Below the pieces are notes generated by a model. The model did no database searches. It saw only the letters and a list, made by a program, of their open reading frames with translations, and was not told the DNA's origin. From positions 186,001-250,000 of the forward strand of contig NZ_JBFAKK010000002.1 of assembly GCF_040655735.1 (NCBI RefSeq): a DNA stretch of 64,000 nucleotides, in the 5' to 3' direction. The stretch comes from Phytomonospora sp040655735 (GTDB lineage Bacteria; Actinomycetota; Actinomycetes; Mycobacteriales; Micromonosporaceae). The translations under genes and the position numbers were made by a program. Of the stretch, positions 34,108-43,654 are shown piece after piece (the stretch's first letter is position 1; the number at the start of each line of letters is the position of its first letter).

Positions 34108-35457
34108 AGATCGGCCGCCACCGCGCTGGCCCTCACCCTCCTCGCCGTTTCCGTACCCGCGTACGGAAACCCCGCCGCCGACACCGACATCGCCGGCCGC
34201 GTCGCCGAACACCTCGACGCCACCGGCACACCCGGCGCCGCGCTCGCCGTCACCACAGCCGGGGCCACCACCTACACGCACGCGTGGGGAGTCGACGGCG
34301 ACGAGCGGCCCGTCACGCCTGACACGCCGTTCCTGTGGGGCTCGGTGGCCAAACCGGTCACCGCGACCGTCGCGCTGAGCCTCGGCGTCGACCCCGCCGC
34401 GCCCGTCGGCCGGTACCTGCCGGAGTTCACGCCGACCTGGCGCGGCGAGCCCGCCGAGGTCACCGTCGGCCAACTCATGAGCCACACCAGCGGGATCACC
34501 TCGATGGCCGCCACCGACGCCGGCGACAACGGACCCGGCGCCGTCTCACGGGTCGCCGCGCGGCTCTACGACTACGAACTCGACACCGCCCCCGGCGAGG
34601 CCCACGTCTACACCTCCAGCAACTACCTGCTGCTGGGTGCGGTGATCGAGGCCGTGACCGGCCGCGAGTTCGCGGAGGTCCTCACCGAGACCGTGCTGAC
34701 CCCGGCCGGCATGACCCACGCCGTCACCGGTCCCGACGACCCGCTCCCGCCCGGGCACGCCCAGTACTTCGGCCGCCCCTTCTCCTTTGACGACCCTTTC
34801 GACCGCTCCGGCCTCCCCTACGGCTACCTCGGCGGCTCGATCACCGACCTGGCCGCCTACGCCCGCTTCGCGCTGACCGGCCCCGCGGTCATGACCGAAC
34901 CCCAGCCCGGCACCGACGGCCGCTACGGCCTCGGCTGGAGCCTCGGGCGGCTTCCCGGCACCGATGAACCCATGGTCTGGCACTCGGGCGCCACACGCGG
35001 CTACCAGGCGGTGCTGATCCTCCTGCCCGCCAAGGGAATCGCCGTCGCACTGCTCCAGAACACCTACGGCGAGGCCCGCGCCGAGCAGCTTCTCAACGCC
35101 GGCTTCGACGCCGCCCTCATGAGCGCCGGGTACCGACCCGGCTCCACATACGGCCCGAACGCCCTGCTCCACCTGCCCTGGGCGGCGAGCCTGGCGGCCC
35201 TGACGGTGCTCGCCTGGGCGGCATGGCGGGCGTTTCGGCCCCGCGTCCGCCGACGGTGGCTCGCCCTGATCTGGGCGGCCGTCGCACTGGTTCCCTTGGC
35301 GCTGCCCGCTTCCGCGGGCGCCGACTGGCGCACCATGTGGTTCTGGACGCCCGACGCGGCCTGGACGCTGGCCGCGTGCACGGTCGCGGCGGTGCTCGCC
35401 GCGCTCGTCGAGGCCCTCAGACCAGCCGCCGCCACACGCGCTGCACGTAGGTCGTGA
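34096..35457 (+). CDS. secreted/membrane serine hydrolase (beta-lactamase family, class C type)
   Basis: A 453-aa penicillin-binding-protein/beta-lactamase-fold hydrolase. GTG 34096 gives a clean signal peptide (IRKRSAATALALTLLAVSVP) ending at AYG. The SxxK motif is WGSVAKPVTATVAL; the second motif reads YTSSNYLLLG, with the usual YxN changed to Y-T-S; WHSGATRGYQAV is the KTG-equivalent HSG. Three C-terminal hydrophobic helices anchor it. Such proteins cleave peptides or esters. Transcription is probably leaderless (TATATT 6 nt upstream) and repressed by the divergent TetR. Its 3' end overlaps the kinase gene by 41 nt. Confidence 0.85.
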   Translation: MIRKRSAATALALTLLAVSVPAYGNPAADTDIAGRVAEHLDATGTPGAALAVTTAGATTYTHAWGVDGDERPVTPDTPFLWGSVAKPVTATVALSLGVDPAAPVGRYLPEFTPTWRGEPAEVTVGQLMSHTSGITSMAATDAGDNGPGAVSRVAARLYDYELDTAPGEAHVYTSSNYLLLGAVIEAVTGREFAEVLTETVLTPAGMTHAVTGPDDPLPPGHAQYFGRPFSFDDPFDRSGLPYGYLGGSITDLAAYARFALTGPAVMTEPQPGTDGRYGLGWSLGRLPGTDEPMVWHSGATRGYQAVLILLPAKGIAVALLQNTYGEARAEQLLNAGFDAALMSAGYRPGSTYGPNALLHLPWAASLAALTVLAWAAWRAFRPRVRRRWLALIWAAVALVPLALPASAGADWRTMWFWTPDAAWTLAACTVAAVLAALVEALRPAAATRAARRS

Positions 35458-37279
35458 TCGCGGGGATGTCGACGCCCCTCGGCCACAGCTTCGCCAGCAG
35501 CGCCATCCCGTCGGCGGGCCGGACCGAGGGGTCCTTGTCCAAAGTGGACCGAACGATCCGGGCGAAGGGCCCGTCGAGCTTGTCGATGAACTCCAGCAGC
35601 TCCGGATCGGGCTCGTCCATGAGGATCTTGCGGGTGATCGAGGCGATGTCGGGGGCGTCGAAGGGCCCGTGGCCGGTGGCCGCGATGACCAGGCAGCAGC
35701 CCCAGGCCCACACGTCGGCGGCCGGGCTGACGTTGGCGCCGCGGAACTGCTCGGGCGCCATGTAGGCCATCGTGCCCAGGTGCGTGCCGGTACGGGTGAG
35801 GCGCGTGGCGTTGCGCATGTGGACGATGCCGAAGTCGATGAGCTTGGGGCCGGTCGAGGTGAGCATCAGGTTCGACGGCTTGATGTCGCGGTGCACCAGG
35901 AAACTGCGGTGCAGCCCGGCCAGCGACAGGGCCAGCGCGAGCCCGAGGGCGTGCAGTATCTCGGGATCGGTGATGGGGCCGACCTCGTAGACGTAGTCGT
36001 CGAGGGTGAGCCCGTCGAGAAGTTCCATCACCATGTACGGCCGCTGCCGGTCGATGCCCGACCCGAGGATCCGCACGGTGAAGGCGTTGTCGATCATCGC
36101 CAGCGTGTCGGCCTCGCGCTGGAAGCGGATCAGGTCCTTCTGCGCTCCCAGGACACTGCCGGCGACGGTCTTGAGCGCCACATCGGTGTTGGTCCAGGGA
36201 TCGCGGGCGACGTAGACGGTGCCCATGCCGCCGGAGCCGAGGCGTTCGATGAGCTCGTAGCCGCCGATGCGGCGCGGGTCGTCGGTCGACAGCGGCGCGG
36301 TGGGCGGCGAGGAGCGCAGGGGACTGTCGGGCGGGGCGGCCTGGAGGTTGACGGGATCGGGAGCGAGCGGGGCGTCGATCACCGGGATCTCCTCGGTGGG
36401 GAAGTCCGGGACGTAGTCGGGCGCGGAGGCGCGCAGATCGTCCATGGTGGGCGGCGAAAGTCGCGGGGACGGGCGCAGCCGCAGCCGGCCGTCGGTCTCG
36501 TCGTACTGGAGGTAGCGCTCGGTCAGCTCGGCGGGCGGTCCGACCGGACGCAGCAGCGCCGGGAGGAGCACGCAGCCGAGCAGTTCCCACACCGAGATGA
36601 AGACCGAGGCGCCGAAGGGAAGCACGACCAGGGTCGCGAACAGGGCGAAGGCCAGCGACACCGCCGGGCGGCGGCGGGCCGGATCCCAGCGCAGGACCCA
36701 CGCCGGCAGGGCCTGCGTGCGGGTCTGCTTGTCCTGCCAGGAGACCGTGAGCCACCAGATGATCCCGCAGGCGAGGCCGCCGAGCGCGATCCGGGCGGCG
36801 CTGCCGTCGCCGTTGACGAGCTGCCAGCCGGCGCTGGTCAGCGCGACAGGGGAGTCCGGCGCGTCGACGACCGCCGACAGGCCGGTGTCGCGGGCGCCGA
36901 GGTAGAGGGCGGTCAGCAGCAGGGCGAGGGAGACCGTCAGCCCGGTGACCACGAAGCGGTCGGCGAAGCGGAAACCCTTGCGGGGCGGGCGATAGCGCTC
37001 AAGGCGGCCCCGCTCGGCCTCGGCCGCACGACTGGAGAAGCGCTCGGCGGTGAGGATTCCGCAGCGGATCGGCCAGGACACCAGCTCGTTGCGCCGGCCG
37101 CCGGCCGCGACCATCCACAGTGGAATCGTCACGGTCCGGGCGAGGAGCGCCGCGACGATCAGGGCGACGGTCCAGGACACGCCGGGCGCGCCGAACAGGC
37201 CGAGCCCGTCGAGGAGCTCCCGAACCGCGGTGAGCGCCCACGCGGCAGGCATGCCGAATGCGGCCAACACCTCCGACAA
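35417..37279 (-). CDS. YidC/Oxa1-like membrane domain fused to Ser/Thr protein kinase (copy 2)
   Basis: A 620-aa protein with inverted topology: membrane domain first, kinase last. Residues 1-250 carry hydrophobic helices that resemble YidC: SWTVALIVAALLARTVTIPL mirrors the YidC groove helix with its arginine (Arg48) before PL, and VVLPFGASVFISVWELLGCV mirrors the FPxG last helix. A proline-rich linker (about 255-335) leads to a Hanks-type kinase: GSGGMGTVYVA P-loop, Lys370 in DVALKTV, HRDIKPSNLML (Asp465), IDFG (Asp482), YMAPEQF. TTG 37279 has GGAAGG upstream and aligns with the paralogue start. It follows the paralogous gene by 99 nt. Confidence 0.85.
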   Translation of the reverse strand: MSEVLAAFGMPAAWALTAVRELLDGLGLFGAPGVSWTVALIVAALLARTVTIPLWMVAAGGRRNELVSWPIRCGILTAERFSSRAAEAERGRLERYRPPRKGFRFADRFVVTGLTVSLALLLTALYLGARDTGLSAVVDAPDSPVALTSAGWQLVNGDGSAARIALGGLACGIIWWLTVSWQDKQTRTQALPAWVLRWDPARRRPAVSLAFALFATLVVLPFGASVFISVWELLGCVLLPALLRPVGPPAELTERYLQYDETDGRLRLRPSPRLSPPTMDDLRASAPDYVPDFPTEEIPVIDAPLAPDPVNLQAAPPDSPLRSSPPTAPLSTDDPRRIGGYELIERLGSGGMGTVYVARDPWTNTDVALKTVAGSVLGAQKDLIRFQREADTLAMIDNAFTVRILGSGIDRQRPYMVMELLDGLTLDDYVYEVGPITDPEILHALGLALALSLAGLHRSFLVHRDIKPSNLMLTSTGPKLIDFGIVHMRNATRLTRTGTHLGTMAYMAPEQFRGANVSPAADVWAWGCCLVIAATGHGPFDAPDIASITRKILMDEPDPELLEFIDKLDGPFARIVRSTLDKDPSVRPADGMALLAKLWPRGVDIPAITTYVQRVWRRLV

Positions 37280-37378
37280 CGCTTCGACCTTCCCGCTCTC
37301 CGTGGCACCCCAACGGACGGTCTGCCCGACAACCCCAGTGGCCGCACCTTACCGTGCCGGTGCGTTGTACGTGGAGTC

Positions 37379-39259
37379 TCAGCCGCCGATTTTTCCCGCG
37401 ATCAGCGGCCACCCTCGTCCTATTTGGACGATCTCGTCGCCCTCGGGGCACAGGCGGTCGACCAGCGCCGACCCGTCGGCGGGCCGCTCGTCGACGGGCT
37501 TGCGCAGCGCGTCGGTGACGACCGCGCCGAGCTTGGCGTCGATGGCGTAGACCTTCTGCAGGAGCTCCGAGTTGGGCGGCGCGGTGATCACCTTGTGGGT
37601 GATCTTCGGGATGCTGTCGGCGTCGAAGGGCGCCTTCACCGTCGCGGCCATCACCAGGCAGCAGGCCCACGCCCACACGTCGGTGGCGGCGGTGACCCGC
37701 GAGTCCTCGAACTGCTCGGGCGCCATGAAGGCGAAGGTCCCCAACTGCACGCCGGTCTTCGTCAGCCGGGTGCTGTCGGGGTTGAGGGCGATGCCGAAGT
37801 CGATGATCTTCGGGCCGCCGGTGGTGAGCATGATGTTGGCGGGCTTGATGTCGCGGTGCACGACGCCCAGGTCGTGCAGGGTCCGCAGACCCTCGGCGAA
37901 GGCGACGCCCAGCGAGCGCAGCGCGGTCGGGTCGGTGACCGGGCCCTTGATGTGCACGTAGTCGTGCAGGGTCAGGCCGTCGAGAAGCTCGGTGACCAGG
38001 TACGGGCGGCCGCGGTCGATGCCGGAGTCGAGGACCCGGGCGGTGTAAGGGCCGTCGGCGAGGGCGAGGGTGTCGCACTCGCGCTGGAAGCGCTCGCGCT
38101 CCAGGTCGCTGTCGAGGACCATGCCGTTGGTGGTCTTGAGGGCCACGGTCGTCGACGTGCCCGGGCGCTGCGCGAAGTACACCGTGCCCATGCCGCCGGC
38201 GCCGATGCGGCCCAGGAGCTTGTAACCGCCGACCATGCGCGGGTCGCCCGGCAGGAGCGGGTTTCCGCGGGGAGCGGCCGACAGGACCGGTGCCATGCGC
38301 GGCGGGGGCCCTCCGTGAACGCCCGGCAGGGCCGGGACGGGGACCGGCAGCGGCGGCGGAGGCGCCATGGGAGGCGGATTGGTCCCCCAGCCTCCAGGCG
38401 GCGTCGGCGGGGGCGTGGTGCCCCATCCACCCGGCGGGAGCGGCATGCCCGCGTGTGTCGGGACGATCGCGCGGATCCGCGGCGAACCGTCGTAGGGGTC
38501 GGGTTCGACGAAGCGGTCCCACACCTCGTCGGGCTGGTTCACCGGCCGCAGGAACGCGTAGGCGAAGATCGCGCCCAGCGCCGTCCACGTCACCACGAAC
38601 AGCAGCGCGCCGAAAGGCACGAACAGCAGCCCGCCGACGAGGTACTTCGCCACCCGCAGCTTGTACCCGCCGCGACGGCCCCAGGTCAGCGACCACGTCG
38701 GCATCAGCCAGCTGCGGACAGTGCGGTTGTAGGAGTAGGAGACCAGCGCCCACAGCACGGCCCCGCCGACCATCGTCGCCAGCAGAACCCACGGGTCGGA
38801 GATGGTGAAGACCTGGTAGAACACCGAGGCCATGGAGGTGTCGTCGGCGAGGGCCTTGAGGCCGATGTCGCCCGGGTCGGCGCCCCAGAACACCGACCAC
38901 CACAGCACGATCATGCAGCCGCTGACGAGACCGACCGAGGCCTTGAACCAGGCCTGGGCGGAGTTGTAGGTCGGGTGGCTGCGGCGCAGGGCCCCGCGGA
39001 CCTTCGCGGTCTCCTCCGGTGGGAGGCGGTGCGCCAGCAGCGAGGCGCGCACGGGCGCGCAGGCCACGTCGTTGCGCTCGCCGGCCATGGAGCGGATCCA
39101 CAGCGGGAGCGTGATGATGCGCAGGAGGACGGCGGAGGCGATGACCACCGCGATCCACGACGGCGGGTTGCCGAACCAGGACACCTTGTCGAGCAGCATC
39201 CGGGTGAGTTCCAGCAGCCACAACGCCGGTAGCCCCAGAACGGCGAGTAGATCGGCCAC
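37379..39259 (-). CDS. YidC/Oxa1-like membrane domain fused to Ser/Thr protein kinase (copy 1)
   Basis: A 626-aa paralogue of the next gene. The membrane half matches YidC in order: SWIAVVIASAVLLRIITLPL (Arg47, cf. the E. coli YidC VRGIMYPL), SDPWVLLATMVGGAVLW (cf. DPYYILPILMG), and LLFVPFGALLFVVTWTALGA (cf. the FPSG helix). A proline/glycine-rich linker (about 268-335) precedes an intact Hanks kinase: GAGGMGTVYFA, Lys375 in VALKTT, HRDIKPANIML (Asp470), IDFGIAL, FMAPEQF. GTG 39259 with GGAAGGA upstream starts it. Kinase substrates and insertase activity are unknown. It is divergent from a lipoprotein gene. Confidence 0.85.
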   Translation of the reverse strand: MADLLAVLGLPALWLLELTRMLLDKVSWFGNPPSWIAVVIASAVLLRIITLPLWIRSMAGERNDVACAPVRASLLAHRLPPEETAKVRGALRRSHPTYNSAQAWFKASVGLVSGCMIVLWWSVFWGADPGDIGLKALADDTSMASVFYQVFTISDPWVLLATMVGGAVLWALVSYSYNRTVRSWLMPTWSLTWGRRGGYKLRVAKYLVGGLLFVPFGALLFVVTWTALGAIFAYAFLRPVNQPDEVWDRFVEPDPYDGSPRIRAIVPTHAGMPLPPGGWGTTPPPTPPGGWGTNPPPMAPPPPLPVPVPALPGVHGGPPPRMAPVLSAAPRGNPLLPGDPRMVGGYKLLGRIGAGGMGTVYFAQRPGTSTTVALKTTNGMVLDSDLERERFQRECDTLALADGPYTARVLDSGIDRGRPYLVTELLDGLTLHDYVHIKGPVTDPTALRSLGVAFAEGLRTLHDLGVVHRDIKPANIMLTTGGPKIIDFGIALNPDSTRLTKTGVQLGTFAFMAPEQFEDSRVTAATDVWAWACCLVMAATVKAPFDADSIPKITHKVITAPPNSELLQKVYAIDAKLGAVVTDALRKPVDERPADGSALVDRLCPEGDEIVQIGRGWPLIAGKIGG

Positions 39260-39336
39260 GGCAGTCCTTCCCCAGGGTTCGCCACGCACGATATCCCGTG
39301 CGCGCTCACGTTCGCTTGCTCAATGGTGCCCGGCGG

Positions 39337-39342
39337 TAGGTT
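39337..39342 (+). promoter_or_regulatory. -10 box of leaderless lipoprotein promoter
   Basis: TAGGTT, 7 nt before GTG 39350. Confidence 0.6.
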
Positions 39343-39349
39343 GACAGGC

Positions 39350-39877
39350 GTGTGCGGACGCGTGCTTCTTTTCCTGACGGTGGTGTCGGCTCTGTTCCTC
39401 AGCGGATGTGATGCGGAGGAACCGGGCGTAAGCGCCGGGGAATGGGCGGCGACGGTGTGCACGACGCTCGACCCGTGGCGTGAGCGGATCGACGCGCTGA
39501 CGGTACAGGCCCAGAGCGCGATCGGGCCCGACACCGGGCCCGAGGAGACCAAGGCCGAGCTCGTGAAGCTCCTCGACGGCGCCGCGACGGCGAGCGAGAC
39601 GGCGCGGGCGGCGGTGTCCGACGGGGCCGCGGCGGCGGTCGAGGGCGGGGAGGACGCGCGGGCGACGGTGGTCGCCTACCTGGAGGGCGCGCGCGACGCG
39701 TACGCGTCGGCGGGGGACGCGATGGAGGGGCTCGACGCGGGGGCGGAGGGGTTCTACGACCAGGTGGCGGCGACGATGGCGGAGCTGAACACGGCGTACG
39801 CGGCGGGGCCGGACCTGGCGGGGGTGAGCTCGGTGGAGCTGAGCGAGGCGTTCGCGACGGTGGGGGAGTGTGGGTGA
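39350..39877 (+). CDS. small lipoprotein
   Basis: A 175-aa probable lipoprotein. GTG 39350 gives a signal peptide ending in the lipobox LFLSGC, so Cys20 is expected to be lipidated. The mature part is acidic and alpha-helical (ETKAELVKLLDGAATASETA; FYDQVAATMAELNTAY), without a known domain. Two further cysteines may pair. It is divergent from the insertase-kinase pair, and could sense for it, but this is only a positional idea. Leaderless start as described. Confidence 0.78.
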   Translation: MCGRVLLFLTVVSALFLSGCDAEEPGVSAGEWAATVCTTLDPWRERIDALTVQAQSAIGPDTGPEETKAELVKLLDGAATASETARAAVSDGAAAAVEGGEDARATVVAYLEGARDAYASAGDAMEGLDAGAEGFYDQVAATMAELNTAYAAGPDLAGVSSVELSEAFATVGECG

Positions 39878-40817
39878 GGGGTGAGGGGTGAGGGGTCCGG
39901 CGTCCGGCGTCCGGGTGTGGGGGCGCCGGGTGGACGCGGCGGCGGTGCCCGGCGTTGGCCCAGCCGGCGTTAGTGGGCCCGCGCGGCCCGCCGGAGACGC
40001 TGTCGTCAGGCGCGGTGCCCGAGGGCGGAGAGCGGGTGGAGTGCACGTGAGGCCCGGGTGGACGCCTGAGGCCGCGGCCGGGTTGCGGCCGAAGAAAATG
40101 TCATAAGTGCGCCGTATCGTAAGTTTTGGGGCCCCCTTGGGGTCGGGGATGACGCCTGCCCGGATTACCCGGCCCGCCGGGCACGCCCGGCGCGTTTCCT
40201 TGCGGCGCTCTGCGGTCCCTCGCGCTCCCGGGGGCGCGAGGGTTTCGCGCCTCGACCTCGGCGCGGGGCGCGCATCGGCCCGCGCTCCCGAGGCGCGTGG
40301 GCTTAGCCGCCGATCACGAGCCCCATCGCGGTCTCGGCTCACCCCCGGGTGGTCCCGGCCCGCCCCGTGTGGCTGCGCTCCCGCGCGCCCACCCCCGGAG
40401 GCGTCACGCACGCCCAGCCATCCCGCCGAGGCGCCACCATGCTGGAGAGCCTCGGCGCCCCGCCCTCGCCCCCGCCTCCCCGCCCCTACCTCCGCCGCTC
40501 CGCCTCGGTCCCCACCCCGTCCCGCCTCAGCCCGAACCCACACCTCTTTCTCTAGGTCCGTTGAGCGCCCACCGAGCGCCCACCGAGCGCCCCCGCCCCC
40601 GTATCCCCGCCGTGTCCCCCGCCACTCCTCACCGTCCGAAACCCGACGATCACACGCCAACACCAATACACCCCTCCCGGCCCACGCAGCGGCGTTGTAC
40701 GGTGCAGACCGGAGTTCGAGGCCAGCTTCAGTGGTCCGCGGGTGAGCGGCCGGCTGGCGCGTTACCTTGGATCCTTGGTTTCCGAGTAGCGAGCTGTCTG
40801 TACAAGTGGGGTAAGTA
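39878..40817. other. 940-bp region without a supported gene
   Basis: It begins with short GTGAGGGGT and CCGGCGT repeats just after the lipoprotein stop. The open frames (to ~212 codons) translate to arginine/proline-rich low-complexity sequence without ribosome binding sites, so I do not call genes. A 9-bp hairpin followed by TTT lies at 40217-40245. The topA promoter is expected near 40740-40800. The length is unusual for this dense region and could hold an RNA. Confidence 0.5.
40217..40245 (+). terminator. hairpin with short T tail
   Basis: CCCTCGCGC / GCGCGAGGG, 9-bp perfect stem, 8-nt loop, then TTT. It lies 340 nt after the lipoprotein gene and may end a longer transcript or a small RNA. 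Confidence 0.5.
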
Positions 40818-43523
40818 GTGGCCCGATCCGCCGGCACGAAGCGCCTGGTCATCGTCGAATCACCGGCGAAGGCCAAGACCATATCCGGCTACCTCGGCCC
40901 GGACTACATCGTCGAGGCGAGTCTCGGGCACATCCGAGACCTGCCTCGCAACGCCGCCGAGGTGCCGACCAAGTACCGCGACCAGTCCTGGTCGCGGCTC
41001 GGCGTCGACGTCGACAACGACTTCACGCCCTTGTACGTCGTCAACTCCGAGCGCAAGGCCCACGTCAAGAAGCTCAAGGACCTCCTCGCCGAGTCCGGCG
41101 AAGTCTTCCTCGCGACAGATGAGGACCGCGAGGGTGAGGCCATCGCCTGGCACCTCGTGCAGGCGCTCAACCCGAAGGTCCCGGTCAAGCGGATGGTGTT
41201 CCACGAGATCACCAAGCCCGCCATCGCCGAGGCCGTGGCCAACCCGCGCGACATCGACCAGTCCCTTGTGGACGCACAGGAGGCCCGGCGCATCCTCGAC
41301 CGCCTGTACGGCTACGAGGTCTCCCCGGTCCTGTGGAAGAAGATCATGCCGAAGCTGTCGGCCGGCCGCGTCCAGTCGGTCGCCACGCGCATCGTCGTGG
41401 AGCGCGAACGCCAGCGCATGAAGTTCCACGCCGCCGACTACTGGGGCATCACCGCCGCCCTGCGCACCGAGCAGGCCAAGGGCGCCGAGCCCTTCACCGC
41501 CGCGCTGCTGACCTTCGACGGCGACCGCGTCGCCACCGGCAAGGACTTCGACTCCTCCACCGGCCGCGCCAAGGCCAACGTCGTCCACCTCGACGAGGCG
41601 GGCGCGCGCGGCCTCGCCGAGCGCCTGTCGGGCGTCGACTACCAGGTCACCCGCGTCGAGGAGAAGCCCTACCGCCGCCGCCCGTACGCGCCGTTCATCA
41701 CCTCGACGCTTCAGCAGGAGGCCGCGCGCAAGCTGCGGCTGTCCAGCGCGCAGACCATGCGCGTCGCCCAGCGCCTGTACGAGAACGGCTATATCACCTA
41801 TATGCGTACCGACTCCACGAACCTGTCGGAGACCGCGCTCGCCGCGGCCCGCCGCCAGGTCGCGGAGCTCTACGGCGACCGCTACGTCCCGCCGGAGCCG
41901 CGCCGCTACTCCCGCAAGGTGAAGAACGCCCAGGAGGCGCACGAGGCCATCCGCCCGGCCGGCGACGCCTTCCGCACGCCCGGCGACGTCGCCAAGGAGC
42001 TCTCCGCCGAGGAGAACCGCCTCTACGAGCTCATCTGGCGCCGCACGATCGCCTCGCAGATGACCGACGCCGTCGGTAACTCCGTCTCGATCCGCATCAA
42101 GGCGACCTCGACGACCGGCGAGGACTGCGAGTTCGGCACCTCCGGCAAGACGATCACCGACCCGGGCTTCCTCAAGGCCTACGTGGAGTCGCTCGACGAC
42201 GAGGCCGACGAGGCCGACGACACCGAGCGGCGCCTGCCGAACCTGGAGAAGGACCAGCCGCTGTCGGCCGACGCGCTCAACCCCGAGGGGCACCGCACGC
42301 AGCCGCCCGCGCGCTACACCGAGGCCAGCCTGATCAAGGGCCTCGAAGAGCGGGGCATCGGCCGCCCGTCGACCTACTCGTCGATCCTGCAGACCATCCA
42401 GGACCGCGAGTACGTCTTCAAGCGCGGCCAGGCGCTCATCCCGACCTTCCTCGCCTTCGCGGTGGTCGGCCTGATGGAGCAGCACTTCACGCGCCTGGTC
42501 GACTACGACTTCACCGCCGCGATGGAGGGCGAGCTCGACGGGATCGCCTCCGGCGACGGCGCGCGCCTTGGCTTCCTCCAGCAGTTCTACTTCGGTGGCG
42601 TGGGCGCCGAGGGCACGGTGGCCGCGTCGGGCGGGCTGAAGAGCCTCGTCGACGACCAGATGCCGCAGATCGACGCCCGCCAGGTCAACTCCATCCCGCT
42701 GTTCAGCGACGACGAGGGGCGCACGGTCGTGGCCCGCGTCGGCCGCTACGGCCCCTATCTGGAGCGGCACAAGCCCGACGACACCGAGGCCGGTGAGCGC
42801 GCGTCGATCCCGGACGGGACCCCGCCCGACGAGCTGACGCGCGAGAAGGTCGAGGAGCTGTTCCAGGCCGGCAGCGACGAGCGGGAGCTCGGCGCGCACC
42901 CGGAGACGGGTGAGCCGGTGGTCCTCAAGTCGGGGCGCTTCGGGCCGTACGTCAACAGCGGGGAGAAGACCTCGTCGCTGTTCAAGAGCCAGGAGATGTC
43001 CTCCCTGACGCTTGAGGACGCCGTGAAGCTGCTGTCGCTGCCGCGCCGGATCGGTGAGATCGACGGCGAGGAGGTCCTCGCGGCCAACGGCCGCTACGGG
43101 CCCTATGTCAAGAAGGGCAAGGACTCTCGTTCGCTGGAGACCGAGGACCAGTTGTTCACGGTCACCCTCGACGAGGCGAAGGCGCTGCTGGCACAGCCGA
43201 AGAAGCGTGGCCGGGCCGCCGCGGCGCCGCCGTTGAAGGAACTCGGCGACGACCCGGTGTCGGGCAAGCAGATGGTGGTCAAGGAGGGCCGTTTCGGGCC
43301 CTACGTGACCGACGGGGAGACCAACGCCTCGCTGCGCAAGAGCGACTCGATCGAGGAGATCACCAGCGAGCGCGGTTCGGAGCTGCTGGCCGAGCGCCGG
43401 GCGAAGGGCCCGACGAAGAAGGCGACCAAGAAGGTCGCGAAGAAGGCCACGGCGAAGAAGACGGTGAAGAAGACCGCCGCGAAGAAGGGCACGAAGAAGG
43501 CTTCGGCGAAGAAGTCGGGTTGA
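40818..43523 (+). CDS. topA: DNA topoisomerase I
   Basis: A 901-aa type IA topoisomerase that relaxes negative supercoils. The Toprim domain has VIVESPAKAKT and ATDEDREGEAIAWHL. The catalytic tyrosine lies in GYITYMRTDSTNLSE. After the core come several C-terminal repeats of the GRYGPYVKKG / GRFGPYVTDG type in place of zinc fingers, and a lysine-rich tail (KKATKKVAKKATAKK), as in other actinobacteria, which binds DNA. GTG 40818 starts the conserved MARSAGTKRLVIVESP; GGGGT lies upstream. The gene is essential in known actinobacteria. Confidence 0.97.
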   Translation: MARSAGTKRLVIVESPAKAKTISGYLGPDYIVEASLGHIRDLPRNAAEVPTKYRDQSWSRLGVDVDNDFTPLYVVNSERKAHVKKLKDLLAESGEVFLATDEDREGEAIAWHLVQALNPKVPVKRMVFHEITKPAIAEAVANPRDIDQSLVDAQEARRILDRLYGYEVSPVLWKKIMPKLSAGRVQSVATRIVVERERQRMKFHAADYWGITAALRTEQAKGAEPFTAALLTFDGDRVATGKDFDSSTGRAKANVVHLDEAGARGLAERLSGVDYQVTRVEEKPYRRRPYAPFITSTLQQEAARKLRLSSAQTMRVAQRLYENGYITYMRTDSTNLSETALAAARRQVAELYGDRYVPPEPRRYSRKVKNAQEAHEAIRPAGDAFRTPGDVAKELSAEENRLYELIWRRTIASQMTDAVGNSVSIRIKATSTTGEDCEFGTSGKTITDPGFLKAYVESLDDEADEADDTERRLPNLEKDQPLSADALNPEGHRTQPPARYTEASLIKGLEERGIGRPSTYSSILQTIQDREYVFKRGQALIPTFLAFAVVGLMEQHFTRLVDYDFTAAMEGELDGIASGDGARLGFLQQFYFGGVGAEGTVAASGGLKSLVDDQMPQIDARQVNSIPLFSDDEGRTVVARVGRYGPYLERHKPDDTEAGERASIPDGTPPDELTREKVEELFQAGSDERELGAHPETGEPVVLKSGRFGPYVNSGEKTSSLFKSQEMSSLTLEDAVKLLSLPRRIGEIDGEEVLAANGRYGPYVKKGKDSRSLETEDQLFTVTLDEAKALLAQPKKRGRAAAAPPLKELGDDPVSGKQMVVKEGRFGPYVTDGETNASLRKSDSIEEITSERGSELLAERRAKGPTKKATKKVAKKATAKKTVKKTAAKKGTKKASAKKSG

Positions 43524-43654
43524 GGCGCGTCCGCGAAGTTTTAGTGGAAGCGGTTCACGTTTCGCGTGTGCGGCGGCTCTTACCCGTATGACTTGCAGGA
43601 GTCGCCCACCGCGAAGGAGCGACCGCGGGCGCGCCACCGGGAGGGGGCGCGGTC

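Noticed and set aside
35669..39232. Very long open frame on the plus strand (about 1187 codons) opposite the two kinases
   Set aside because: It is the antisense shadow of two genes with clear kinase motifs; its translation is rich in G, R, V and Q without domains, as expected from high GC3 in the real genes.
39888..40745. Open frames (up to 212 codons) between the lipoprotein and topA genes
   Set aside because: Arginine/proline-rich, no ribosome binding site, no conserved motif; simple consequence of high GC.
40860..43637. 925-codon minus-strand frame opposite topA
   Set aside because: Antisense shadow; topA has all catalytic motifs, and the opposite translation has no recognisable domain or ribosome binding site.
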